Source: Larix kaempferi (Eukaryota > Streptophyta > Pinopsida > Pinales > Pinaceae). From it: DNA of 64,000 nt. Below, one piece after another: positions 20,316-30,755 of this stretch. Numbering within the stretch: the first letter of the stretch is position 1; each line of letters begins with the position of its first letter. The stretch covers positions 63,083,501 through 63,147,500 of the forward strand of contig BSBM01000361.1 of assembly GCA_027924585.1 (NCBI GenBank). Direction: 5' to 3'. A model generated the notes under the pieces. It was not told the origin of the DNA. It worked only from the letters and a program-made list of their open reading frames with translations, and ran no database searches. The position numbers and the translations under genes were made by a program.

Positions 20316-20748
20316 ACTGTAAGCCCTAGACCGGGTCTGGGCAAGTGGTGTACTCCTCCACTTGGTCTTGGTGGCAACAGGAGGGTGAAGTAAAGCAATT
20401 AATTTATCTCCCTATGATGATGTACTTGGAGTGGACATGAAGACCTTGAAGAACACCTGCATGATTTATTGAAGATAAATGAAACCCAAGCATAGCTTGG
20501 CTTGGTCCACGAACCCACCATTTAGAAGAAGAAAAATAAATATATATTTATTTATTTATTTAGTATGGGTTGGCTCATTAGTGAAGAAAAGAAAAAGAAA
20601 AATGATGTAAATATGTGAAGGACAGGTGGACAGGTCGGCCTCATACTTATTTCTTTTTGGAGGACAAAAATAAATAATAATAAAAAAAATATAAATTGAT
20701 TTAAGGACAGGTCGGCCTCATTGTATGAATTTTTTGCCACTCGATCTT

Positions 20749-20760
20749 CTATAAATAAAG
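20749..20760 (+). promoter_or_regulatory. TATA box of the hairpin-rich LTR
   Basis: CTATAAATAAAG lies between the hairpin array and a leader-like region, at the expected U3/R border. Confidence 0.5.
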
Positions 20761-21539
20761 AGGAAGAATCTCTCATTATGACTATCAACTTTTGAAGTAT
20801 CCTCTCTGCTCAGTTCGTGGACTTTAACTGTTTGATCAGCTCGTGTGTGGGTTTATCTTCTGCTGAGTTTTTTACTTCTGCTGGGTTCTAATTCTGGGAG
20901 GAGTGAAATCCCTAACCTATTACACTAACTCAGCTAGGGTATTGCTGAATCCTACCTGGAAGTTTTCTGCATTATACTTCAGCCCTGCTAGGGCCCTGTA
21001 CTGAGCACCCGAATTCTGCTAGGGCTCTTTTCAAGTCTTCTCTCTATATTGGCAGCCCTGTTAGGGCACCCACAACCTACAGCAGGTCACGGCAGCCCTA
21101 GAAAGAGCTTGAATAGGTATTGGCAGCCTTGGAAAAGGTGTGGACAGATCATAACACCCTCAGTAGGGTATGCATCAAAAATCAGTAATGAACAGGCAGA
21201 TGGTATGAAGGCAGTTTGATGACAGAACAGACTTATACAGGAAGCTTACCTTCATCAATGTTCTTCTTGGCAAATAAAACAAATTCTGAATTGTTGAAAA
21301 GGCTTGTTCTCAGCCTGTTGTAAAACCTCAGTCATCTCATTCAGGAGATAAATTATTATTAATTGCTTTGGGGTTTTTGTCCTTGAAAGGTTTCCCCGTG
21401 AAAAATACTGTGTTGTATTTTTTATGTGTATTTACAGTTAGCTATCTCTGCACTTTTTATATTTACAGTCTGCTACTGCTGTCAAATTCAAAATTTTAAC
21501 AACAATGACTAGTTGACTCTCCATGGGCCACCACTCTCG

Positions 21540-22747
21540 ATGACAACAACAAGAAGTCGATAGAGTTCTTGAAGAATACAAATATGTGTTCAAAGATCCA
21601 ATTGGACTACCACTATATTGCCAGGTAAAATATTTTCATAGATCTTGTTCCAAGTTCTCCATTACCCAATGCATGTGTTTATAGAAGGTATGTTTTAGAG
21701 AATGAACAAATCCATAGACAATTTCAAGAACTAATTGACAAAGAGCATAATCAACCTAGCTCCTCTCTTCATGGAAATTTAGTCATCTTATTTCCTAAGA
21801 AAGATGTAACATGGCATATGTGTATCAACTATAGGAATCTCTATAAGATTTCAGTAAAGAATAGGCATCCTCTGCTTAGAATAGATGATTTGCTTGATGT
21901 TTAAAGGATGTTAAGTTCTTTACCAAGATCAACCTCAAGTTGGGATATCATTAAATCCCTACAGAGTCTTCAAATGTTTGGAAAACTGCTTTGAAAACCA
22001 AGGATTAAGGCCTATTTGTATGGTTAGTCATGCCATCTGGTCTAACAAATGCACATGTTGCTTTCAATGAGATACATGGATGATGTTTTTTGACCTTTTT
22101 CAAGAAAATGTGTCATTATCTATTTAGATGACTTATTAATTTACAACAAATAGTGGGAAGAGCATTTGCATCAGCTTTAGCAAATGCTTAACATTCTCAG
22201 ACAACATAACTTGGAGAAGTGGTCTTTTGCAATGAAGAGTATCAAGTATCTTGGCTATGTGATCAACTTTGCAAGTAATTGAGTCAACCCACAAAAAATT
22301 CAAATCATCAAGGATTGCCCCATTCCAAGAGACATTCATGAGCTCAGGAGTTTCCTTGGCTTAGCAAATTTTATCACGGATTTGTGTTAGGATTAAACCA
22401 GATTACTTGGTCGACGAATCAATTAACGAAAAGGGGTAGGAAAACTAAATTTGAATGGACAACAACACAATGGCAAGCTTTTTGAATAGCTCAAGGACAA
22501 GCTTTGTACAACTCCAATGCTCATTCTACCTGATTTACATCAACCATTTGAAATCAAGACTAACGCTTCATGTTATGCTATGGACACTGAGATGACTCAA
22601 GTCGGTCACCTAATAGCATTCCATTAAAAAAAATAGTGATACTACTAGAATGTATCAACTTATGAAAGGGAACTATATGCCATTGTGCAAGCACTTAAAC
22701 AATGGAGACACTACATTGTAGGAAAAGAAACGGTCATTCGTACAAAC
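21540..22747 (+). pseudogene. Plus-strand Ty3/gypsy: reverse transcriptase and RNase H block
   Basis: In several frames this reads VLEEYKYVFKDPIGLPLYCQ, VYRRYVLENEQIHRQF, NLVILFPKKDVTWHMCINYR, KNRHPLLRIDDLLDV, a decayed FTKI.LK.GYH segment, RYMDDVF, VIIYLDDLLIY (the catalytic Y.DD box near 22120), LRQHNLEKWSF, KYLGYVI, ELRSFLGLANF and YERELYAIVQALKQWRHYIV (RNase H). This is the standard gypsy RT-RNase H order, which copies element RNA into DNA. Many stops and frameshifts are present. It continues the protease at 14533 and, after the hAT-like insert at 22748, continues at 23779. Confidence 0.85.
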
Positions 22748-23778
22748 CTAAGTTACCAAGGTACTCGGGTACTGGGACGGGGACGGGGATGCCACTTTTT
22801 GATACAGGGTACTTGGGTACGTCAGGATACTGTAGACACCCACCCACCCACACACACACACATATATATTAAATTTTCAAGTTTAGATTATATTAATATA
22901 TTAAGTTTTCAACAAGTAACACACATTGGCATTGCACATTGCTTGAAATTCAAATTACATATTTGATATTGATATTGATATGAATCATCAGCATGATATA
23001 TGTCCATGACTTCATTAGTCCATTGTCATATTGCATCCAAAATTTGACAAATGGCACTTGCCATATTTCCGAACATGAAATCATAAATACAAAATAGCAA
23101 AATACTAAACATAAAACAAGTAAACATCATAGCTGATTTGGCTTCCTCAAGCCATCTCTACTAGGTCTGCAACATCACTGACATTAACATCAACATCAAG
23201 GAGGTCTTCTTTCCCCTCACTGCTAGTCTCCTGTTTGCCTTTCCCCTCACTGCTGGACTATCTTCTTTTGACACCTCTAACAACTATACACCCCTCACAA
23301 ATGAACTAAGTTGAAATGGACAGTGGACAGCTGAAAATTAGTCTGAACTGGTCACAAATGAGGTAGCAACGACCTCCAAACTTCATAGCAAATTCATGGA
23401 CTGAAAACAAAATGAGGGGGTTGAGCTCTTAGTGAGCTTTATGTTTGTGTTTTTAGGTATGTGGGAGGGCGCCCCACCATCCCCCTAGCCCTCCTCACTT
23501 CAAAACAAAAAAAATAGGTTGATGTTCAAGTCTGTGGCGGTCAAAACGGAGGCTAGAAGTACCCACGGAGTACCCAAACTCGAGGTACTTGGGATTTTAT
23601 GGAGTACTGGTACCCGAAATTCATTAACAAAGCACCGGGTACTTAGGTGCCATACCAGGTACTTCCATGGTACTCCCAAAGGTACTGTTCTTGTACTAGG
23701 TACGGCGATACATGTACCCGATACTGGCACACGTGCTCGACCCCCTAGTACAAGTATCATGGCTACTTAGATACATAC
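22740..23778. mobile_element. hAT-like non-autonomous DNA transposon A with 8-bp target duplication
   Basis: The element spans 22748-23770. Its ends are imperfect inverted repeats starting CTAAGT (left CTAAGTTACCAAGGTACT, right complement CTAAGTAGCCATGATACT). It is flanked by GTACAAAC (22740) and ATACATAC (23771), an 8-bp target duplication with two changes. Removing element plus one duplicate joins ATTCGTACAAAC to CACAAACCT and restores the RNase H reading frame (V-I-R-T-N-H-K-P). The ends are packed with GTAC-type words (GGTACTCGGGTACT, GGTACTTGGG). No transposase is encoded. An 8-bp duplication fits the hAT superfamily. Confidence 0.8.
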
Positions 23779-24598
23779 CACAAACCTCCACAGCTTTCTC
23801 CTTCACAATTTGAGTTGTAGACGACAAGACAACTAAAGTGCATTAGTCACCTACAACGAATTCAGTTGGTAACTAACCACAAGAAAAGAAAATCCAATGC
23901 AACCACTAATTGCCTTAAGTGACCTCTAGTTGCTACACTTTTTATAGCCTTAAGTAATGCATGGTATGACACCATTACTTGCCCTCAACTGTATGAAGCA
24001 AATATTGATTTTTCATTAGTATATCGACAACTCTAGATAGATAAGTCGATTGTCAATGATTACCACTTGAAGATCAATTTGCTGTACAAGCTAGGACAAA
24101 TTTGTGTACCTCAAAGTGAGCACCGACATAAGCTTACTTGGGATGCACAATACAACAAGACAATAAGCCACTTTATAGTAGCTAAGACTCTTACAGTACT
24201 GCAAAAGTATTTCTATTAGCCTTCACTCAAGCCGAATGTGGATAGATACATCAAGTCATGCATGGTTTGTGCAATCACCAAGTCATCAAATTGTTGACAG
24301 GGTTTGTACATAGTGGCCTATTCCACATCAACCATGGGAATCTATCTCCATGGACTACTTAACTTGCTAGCATGTCACTAAGCACCAACATGATGCAATC
24401 CTGATAGTGGTTGACAAATTCTAAAAAATGGCTATTCTCATACCTTGCAAATACCTTGCAAGAAGCCTACAACTACTTAGTGGTCAACATAGCTCTTCTT
24501 CGAACATGTGTGGAAACATTATGGCCTAATAACTACAATTGTCACCGAGCATGAATCTAGATTTGTCAGCATCTTTTGGAAGACACTTTGGCAACAAC
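23779..24598 (+). pseudogene. Plus-strand Ty3/gypsy: RNase H end and integrase core
   Basis: HKPPQLSPSQFEL continues the RNase H domain from before insert A. Then come VTNHKKRKSNATTNCL, a zinc-binding segment with LQKYFY.PSLKPNVDRYIK and CMVCAITKSS (~24190-24290), then decayed SMDYLT and VVDKF.KMAILIPC words, and RFVSIFWKTLWQQLN (24555-24600), the D.DPRF.S.FWK.L...L integrase core strip. The line breaks exactly at the hAT-like insert B and resumes after it. Confidence 0.8.
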
Positions 24599-25444
24599 TC
24601 AATAAACTAAGTCACTGGACACGTCCAGATTGGGTGAAGTGATCCCTGGGGACGTGTTGGGCACGGACACGACCCCCCCACGTGAGGGACACGTGTTTTT
24701 TCGTGTCCCGATTTTGGGACACAATAAAACACGTGTCCCCCACGCAGGGGGTCGTGTCCTACCTCTGCACAGTAAGAATATTCTGCACAATGAAACATGC
24801 ATTCTTATGTTTGATAAAATGTTAAGTGGAGGACTTGGACATATCCTAAATTGCTTTCAATTTTCAAATAGCTCATATCATTATTTTCTTTGGATTACGG
24901 ATACTCTTCTTTAACACAGTATTAGCATCTTTAGTTTTGAAAATGCATGTCTTTTTTTTTTGCCAATCTTTGAACTTGTCATATGGGCACATTGGACCCA
25001 ATACACTTATGGAAAGTTATGTACTTACTTCGCATGAATGAAGGTTTAGTACTTGTGTTGTAAACTGTGATAGTAATTTGTTTATTAACTATTAGTTCAT
25101 TTTTAAAAATTAGCTCTTTCATATTACAGGGTATGATTTTTTCAATTATGTAAGAGGAGTGGAAAGAGATTAGTACGCAAGTTTAGAAATATAAGAACAC
25201 CAAAAACGTTAGTAGGTAAGAAATTTAACAAAAGGGAAATAGAATATGGCATAGAATATTCTTAATTTTTAAAAAATTTGGATCTATATGTCTATATTTT
25301 AAAAAATTAATATATATAATTTTTAAAATATATATATATATAAAACATGTCCTCCGTGTCCTGATTCCGGGGGTTACTGTGTCCGTGTCGGACAATCGTA
25401 TTTCCATGTCCCGTGTCCTCGTGTCAGGTGACTTAGTCGATAAA
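24599..25444. mobile_element. hAT-like non-autonomous DNA transposon B with 8-bp target duplication
   Basis: The element spans 24607-25436. Its inverted ends are CTAAGTCACTGGACACG (left) and CTAAGTCACCTGACACG (right, complemented), 15 of 17 identical. The flanks TCAATAAA (24599) and TCGATAAA (25437) are an 8-bp target duplication with one change. Removal rejoins CTC AAT AAA to CGA CTA TTG and restores the integrase frame (L-N-K-R-L-L). Both ends carry dense GGACACG/CGTGTCC words. The termini share CTAAGT with element A but use a different subterminal motif. No transposase is present. Confidence 0.85.
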
Positions 25445-26232
25445 CGACTATTGATGTCAATTGTATTCCATTCTTCGATAGATGGACAAATTGAGGTTGT
25501 CAATTGCATGGCGATACACTTACTTTGAATGTACAATCACAAACATTGCAAAACATTGAATGAGACTCTCCCATATATCTAACGTACCTACAAATGAGTT
25601 CATCACAGTTCCACAAGCAAAAATCATTTTAAAATCTCTTATGGATTTCAATGTTCAATGCCTATCAACTTAGCCCACTAACTGTTTCGATCGACTTAGG
25701 ACCATGAACAATGAGAAATTGGCAAAGCACTGAAGTTCAGGATAAGATTTGTGAGATCCGGAAGCAGACATAAGAGATGTTGGATAGAGCTAGTGAAAAA
25801 GCTAAGACTAGACATGGCAAACGTCGTGTTCCTCATTCAGTTCAAATTGGGGGTCAAGTTTGGATGCATCTATGGAAATAAATATTCAGTGGTTTGTAAA
25901 AGGAGTTGAAGCCTTTGAGATATTGTCCTTACACCATACTTGAGAAATCGAGAAAAATGCTTTTAAGCTCAAACATTCCACCATGCCTAGGTTTGAATCC
26001 AATATTTCATGTGGACTTCCTTAGACCTTATTTTCCACCACTGTGTAAACATACTAACTTGCAGCCCAAAGAAGTAAAAGATATCCACCAAGATGTTCAA
26101 GATCCACTTACAGTCAACACCATTATTGGACAACAAACACGGCATAAAGGATATAGACAATTCCCTTGTTTTAGGGGGGCAAAAAGGGACAAATCCCAGC
26201 ATAAGGAAAGTGATATACAATCATTAAATTGA
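25445..26232 (+). pseudogene. Plus-strand Ty3/gypsy: integrase C-terminus with chromodomain-like tail
   Basis: RLLMSIVFHSSIDGQIEVVN (the FHPQTDGQTE.VN strip) resumes after insert B. At 25900-26232 come PLRYCPYTILEKSRKM, SNIPPCLGLNPIFHVDFLRP (G.Y.I......L.LP....HPVFHVS.L.P), and a tail TIIGQQTRHKGYRQF, with GAKRDKSQHKESDIQSL matching the outline of a chromodomain (R..R.G..QYLVKWKG...S..TWE...DL). This suggests a chromovirus, whose chromodomain steers insertion to marked chromatin. Stops and frame shifts are present. Confidence 0.75.
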
Positions 26233-26284
26233 CACACAATTTTTGTCATCTACATAAATAGGCAATGGAGGCCATTGTGAATTA

Positions 26285-26900
26285 AGAGGAAAGGTCGGAT
26301 CCATCCCAAGACTTAACTAGCATGAAATTGACTTGTGCACGGCCCTCAATCAACTTCTTGGTGAGATCACAGTTGACTTACCACTCAGTCAAACCTCAAT
26401 TGGCCCTCGACTTAGTCGACTCACACATCCATCACCAACGATAGATCATCATATATGTCCTACTGCACTTGATGATTAAGCATACATGTCAAATGCCATT
26501 CTGAACTGTCGACAGACATGCAATTGCCATCAACGTGTCAACATGTGTCTCTTCTTCTAGCTGATAGATAGCAAGAAGTCAATTGGTCTTCTACATTCCT
26601 TCTTGTACTAAAAAAGCAGCAGGTTGGCACCCAAGTGTCATTCAGAGATTGTATAAATATGTGTAAGCTCTATAAGTAAAGCCTTCCACTCTGTCAACCC
26701 CTCAATCTCTCTTGATGTTGTACATGAGTCCATCAACTCAGTTCAGCTGTACTCGAGGTTTCTGCTTATAGGCTTTGAAGACCAACTTCCATAGGCAACT
26801 AATCAATATGTCACAGTTTTTACACTTTTGGTTTCCCTATTATCAATTCCTCACTTACATCTTCACGTGATTAGTATTGTTTATTGCTTTCAGTGGATTC
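26285..26900 (+). mobile_element. Probable 3' LTR of the plus-strand gypsy
   Basis: A purine-rich GAATTAAGAGGAAAGG (near 26280) could be the polypurine tract. A TATA-like TATAAATAT lies at 26652-26660, followed by leader-like pyrimidine-rich sequence. No matching 5' LTR was identified, so the limits are approximate. Confidence 0.4.
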
Positions 26901-26989
26901 TGTTTGGTTACTTGTGCAGTGGTTTTCATAGCAGTCCAGATTTTATATGCTTCGCCATAACAGAGCTTGATTATCTCAATTGACTCTGT

Positions 26990-27201
26990 CAGTCCCTATC
27001 CTCCCTTGGGCAATACAGATCATCCCTAGAACAGCTACGGAACAAGCAATGCAATTTGCAGTCGCAGATACAACTATGGCCTTTGTTGATGACTATGGCA
27101 AGCAAGACATGCTTCACAAACTTCTTCTTCAAAGGTGTGGAAGCATCACTCTTTTGCTCAAGATCAGCAAATGGTACAGCTTAGGGATGGACAACATTCA
27201 A
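26990..27201 (+). CDS. Exon-like segment, unknown protein
   Basis: A clean frame reads IIPRTATEQAMQFAVADTTM, then AFVDDYGKQDMLHKLLLQRC and GSITLLLKISKWYSLGMDNI. It starts after plausible acceptors (...CTGTCAG or ...CAATACAG) and ends at a possible donor (CAA|GTGATAG, 27202). Composition is helical and host-like, unlike the retroelement relics around it. No other exon was recognised, so it may be an isolated exon of a long-intron gene, a captured fragment, or chance. I do not recognise the family. Confidence 0.35.
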
Positions 27202-27387
27202 GTGATAGACGTGGTATTGTTTCCTTTATTTAAGTTTTAACTGTTGGAACAATCAATTTCAGATGAGAAAGTAATCCTATGAATCTTCTTGTTCTGGAGT
27301 TATATTTTCCATGCTAATGGCAATGATTTAAATATGAGAATTGAGATGCTTACCAAACTTCATTCTAGACAAGTGTCCCTTATATTA

Positions 27388-27778
27388 AAATGTTCCCTCA
27401 AGTTTCTGGGACAAGGGGACATGGGAGCGGGGAAACGCACATTCGGGACGTGTGGAGACCACCCCCAAATTTTAGGGAAATTCGGGGGGATGGGGGGGCG
27501 TCCCTAAAATTATAAAAATAAAATAAAATACAAAAGATAATATTTCATTTGACGTATTTTCATGTTTGTGCAATGTAAATACTAAATATATTGATTTATT
27601 TTCTAAGTAGTACTAAGTAGGGATTGTAAAAAGTGAAAATAATGGAAAACATAAAAAAAATATTCTCAGGGGCATGTGTGGGGGGGAACATTTCGTTAGG
27701 AGTCCCTGGGACGCCGGGACGCAGGAAACGCGGGAAACGCGTCCCCGACCCTGTGGGACATGTTCCCGTGGAACACTG
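27388..27778. mobile_element. hAT-like element C (short)
   Basis: The right end, complemented, reads CAGTGTTCCACGGGAAC, a CAGTG terminus typical of hAT elements. The left end AAATGTTCCCTCAAG matches it partly. The flanks TATATTA (27381) and TATAATTA (27779) would be a decayed 8-bp duplication with one base lost. GGGAC/GGAAACGCG words fill both ends. Less certain than A and B. Confidence 0.5.
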
Positions 27779-27786
27779 TATAATTA

Positions 27787-30300
27787 ATAAGACTAATGCT
27801 TAGGAAACCAGTGCCAAAGGACAGTCTTATTAACGGCTATGAGAAAGATGGCAAGTACATGACGGACATGAGTGTGAAAGGAAAAATGGGGGTGTTAACA
27901 GCTTAAATTGACTCCACAGAAAGAACTGAAGTATTAAGTGGAAAATTCTAATCCGAGCAATCAAGTTCTTTGAAAAGGATAGATCAGTCAGAACTTGTGA
28001 TTTAAAGATAGCCAGCACATTGCATAATGATTTAACCTTGTAGCATGTACCTTTCCTTGTCAATTTCTGAATGAGAATACAATGAACACCTGGCCTAAGA
28101 TTGATCCATGAAAATTAGTGCCTTAGTGAATATCTTGTTTTCTCAAATTTCAGGAAAGCACCTTGCATTATCAGATAAGAATGCCTCTTTCTGCCAGGTC
28201 TCTACATAAAGAATGGCAAGGAATTCAGTGCCTCAACGGAATAAGTACAAACCGTCCATCCAGCATTAGCATGATATCAAATCCAGTGCATCCAGAGGAG
28301 GTTTTAACTGCTAATATGATTGGAAGATGGTGACTATCTCTCAAAAATGTGGAAGGCGTGGTCCTTTCCCCCTTTCAGACATTGTTCTCTGCTCCCAGCT
28401 CACATTCATGTCAGAATCAGCAGGAGGGCGCATCATTATGAAGAAATTTCAGGCTGTTACTGTCAGCATTTAACAGCAGAATTAAGTGCTAGGAAGGGTG
28501 TCTATATCGAAGAGTTATAACCAGCAGCAGGGCGTCTTCTTGCAACCTATGTTTGGCATCCTCCATCAGCATTCACACTAACAGAAGGGCATTCCTTTTC
28601 AAGGAGATATGGCAACAGTAAATATGCATTAAATGGAGAAGTTATATTCTATTATAGGCGACAAGAAGATGCATTTCCCAAGGCTGTCTTTAGCTGTATG
28701 AGAGTGCATTCCCAAGGCAGCATGAGGGTGTTTAATCAGCAGGTACACCCCTATTTCAAGACCCATTTCAGCACTTGAACTCTGACAGCAGTGAGTGCAA
28801 GTTCTTGATGATATTCTGGCCAGAAGAAGGCATGCTTTCAGGCTTATCTTTATCTCAGTTCGGTTCATGGATCATGCAGGAATGGCACCTTGTTGGTGGG
28901 CTGTTAATTAATATTTATTATCATCTATCTTCAGTTCTGAACTCCAAAGGAGGGCGCTGTTATGTGTAGCATTCTCAAACTATTTCATCTCATAACAGCT
29001 GTTGGAGAAGCACACTCATAGAGGGTGTTTGTTAAGATCTGTTCTTTGCATGGTTACTACTCAAGGAAGGCTGACTTCTCTGGTCTATTTTCAGCATGTT
29101 CTTATTCTTATAACAACCAGCTGGAGGGCGCCCTAGTTCAATTTACTGCATATATTTTTCATCCCCTTTTCATGGTGCAAACTCAGCGTGGACAATTCAA
29201 ATGTAAAGCTTTTTTTTTTCTTGGGGGTTTTATTAGAGATTTTGAGATGTTTTCAACTGGACAAATCAGCATGCCTTGTCGTCTACTTCAGATCTGTACT
29301 ATGCATGGAAAGGAGAACGCCTGGTGAAGATAATTGAATTATTTCTAATTATTTTAGAGAGAGTTTGAAGGAGCAGGGGTCTATTTAATAAAGATTCACT
29401 GGAAAAGCAGGGTTCAATCATTTTTACTGGCTTGTGTCTTCTCCTCCCTTCCATTTTCTTCTCTCTCTCCTTTCACACGTGAAATTTTCAGCTTGGGACA
29501 GCGCCTAGATATGGATTTGTTTTGTGATTTGGTTGCTGCAACATGGAATTTGCATAGCAGTGGTTAGATTTGATCTTGGAGGACCAGCCAAAGGCTCTCC
29601 TTGAAGTTTCAAATCCATTTTACTCTGATTTGTGGTTGAGGTAACATTGCTGTAGCATCTTGTTTCAATTGCCAATGAAAATAAATGATTTTGATGGTGG
29701 AATGATGTGTTTATGCACTAAAGATTCTGATCATTGATTTCTCTTCTTGTTTCAATGCTACCTTTGCAAATGTACTTTTGAATCAGAGGCCTCTGACTGT
29801 CTGCCTTGGTTATTTTCTTTCTTTGACTTCATTTGCCCAGCACTGGATTTGATTGTACTGGCTTCATTTAAAATATATTATCACTTTCTGTTGATTTTAA
29901 AGTCAAAATATGCCAGTTGTAGTGCTTGACTTGGGCAGTCCTGCAGTATTCACACGCAGATATACGTTGTTTTCTTACTGATTTTGGGTTTTATAACGGA
30001 TTTTCAGCTTTGGGAGGCGTAAAATCAGCAAGAAAACATTCAGATCTGAATTGTTTGACTGAAAAATATTGATTCTCAGAGCTGATCCTATAAGGGAGAC
30101 CCCCAGGCTGACAAGAATCAGAGCAGAAGGGAGAGGGAGTGTGAACAAGCTGGCAGCGCACACCCCCCTGATGGTCAGATCTACACTTTAAAAGTTTTAA
30201 TAACAACACTTTGTTGCTACTTCATGTCTTTCCTTGGTTTTTCTTCCGAGGTTCCCATCGTGGCAAAAGGCTCCTGTGATCCTGCAAAATGATCTAATCT
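27787..30300. other. Long non-coding, intron- or U3-like stretch
   Basis: No gene is seen. Between 28400 and 29130 a word of the form (A/C)AG.AGGGCG..(T)T recurs about six times at irregular spacing (28419, 28522, 28578, 28722, 28943, 29117), suggesting an enhancer- or LTR-like region. The rest is unremarkable. Confidence 0.4.
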
Positions 30301-30483
30301 AGATTCTGAAGGCCCTAAATGTGTTGGCACGGAGGGAAACTCCAACCCCAAGAAAAACAACCATAAACATGCAAACACCTAGCTATGTTATATGATTACA
30401 TACATATTTCATAATTTAGATAAATGTAGCATTACAGCTCTTTGATGATTTAGGTAAAATAGTAAAATATATGGCAGTACAAT

Positions 30484-30755
30484 CAGCAAGGATGGGGAGA
30501 TTAAGAAAACCCATTAGCCAACGTTCTGAGGAGAAAAAGTGAGGCAGAATACTATTCACTAGATGACTATTAAAGGAAAAGATACCAAAATCAAACAAAT
30601 CAACTAGGACAAGTACAACCAGCAAGGATGGAGAGATTAAGAAAACCCATTATCCAACATTCCGAGGAGAAAAGCGAGGCAGAATACTATTCACTAGATG
30701 ACTATTAAAGGAAAATATACCAGAATCAAACAAATCAACTAGAACAAGCATCTCT
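30484..30755. repeat. Tandem duplication, period 136 bp
   Basis: CAGCAAGGATGG.GAGATTAAG begins copies at 30484 and 30620. Both run through GAGGCAGAATACTATTCACT and GATGACTATTAAAGGAAAA. Roughly 93% identical by eye. Confidence 0.9.

Larger units (their letters stand above)
19938..21502 (+). mobile_element. Hairpin-rich LTR (solo or truncated)
   Basis: The segment opens TGGGGAACTGG and ends ...ATTTTAACA (TG...CA). It has an 86-bp hairpin array (20011-20315), a TATA box CTATAAATAAAG (20749-20760), a leader with repeated GCCCTGCTAGGGC-type hairpins (20980-21100), and a U5-like GGTTTCCCCGTGAAAAATAC near 21390. This is the order U3-R-U5. No second copy or clear target duplication was found, so a solo LTR is inferred. 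It lies between the truncated LTR at 19847 and the gypsy RT. Confidence 0.55.

Noticed and set aside
14930-21510. Clean 5-bp target duplication for the 14941-21502 insertion complex
   Set aside because: GATAA on the left and AACAA/ACAAT on the right do not match well, so I do not claim one. The right part of the second LTR is also missing.
23500-23770. Short open frames in both directions
   Set aside because: They lie in the subterminal repeats of hAT-like insert A. The same holds for 24599-24914 in insert B.
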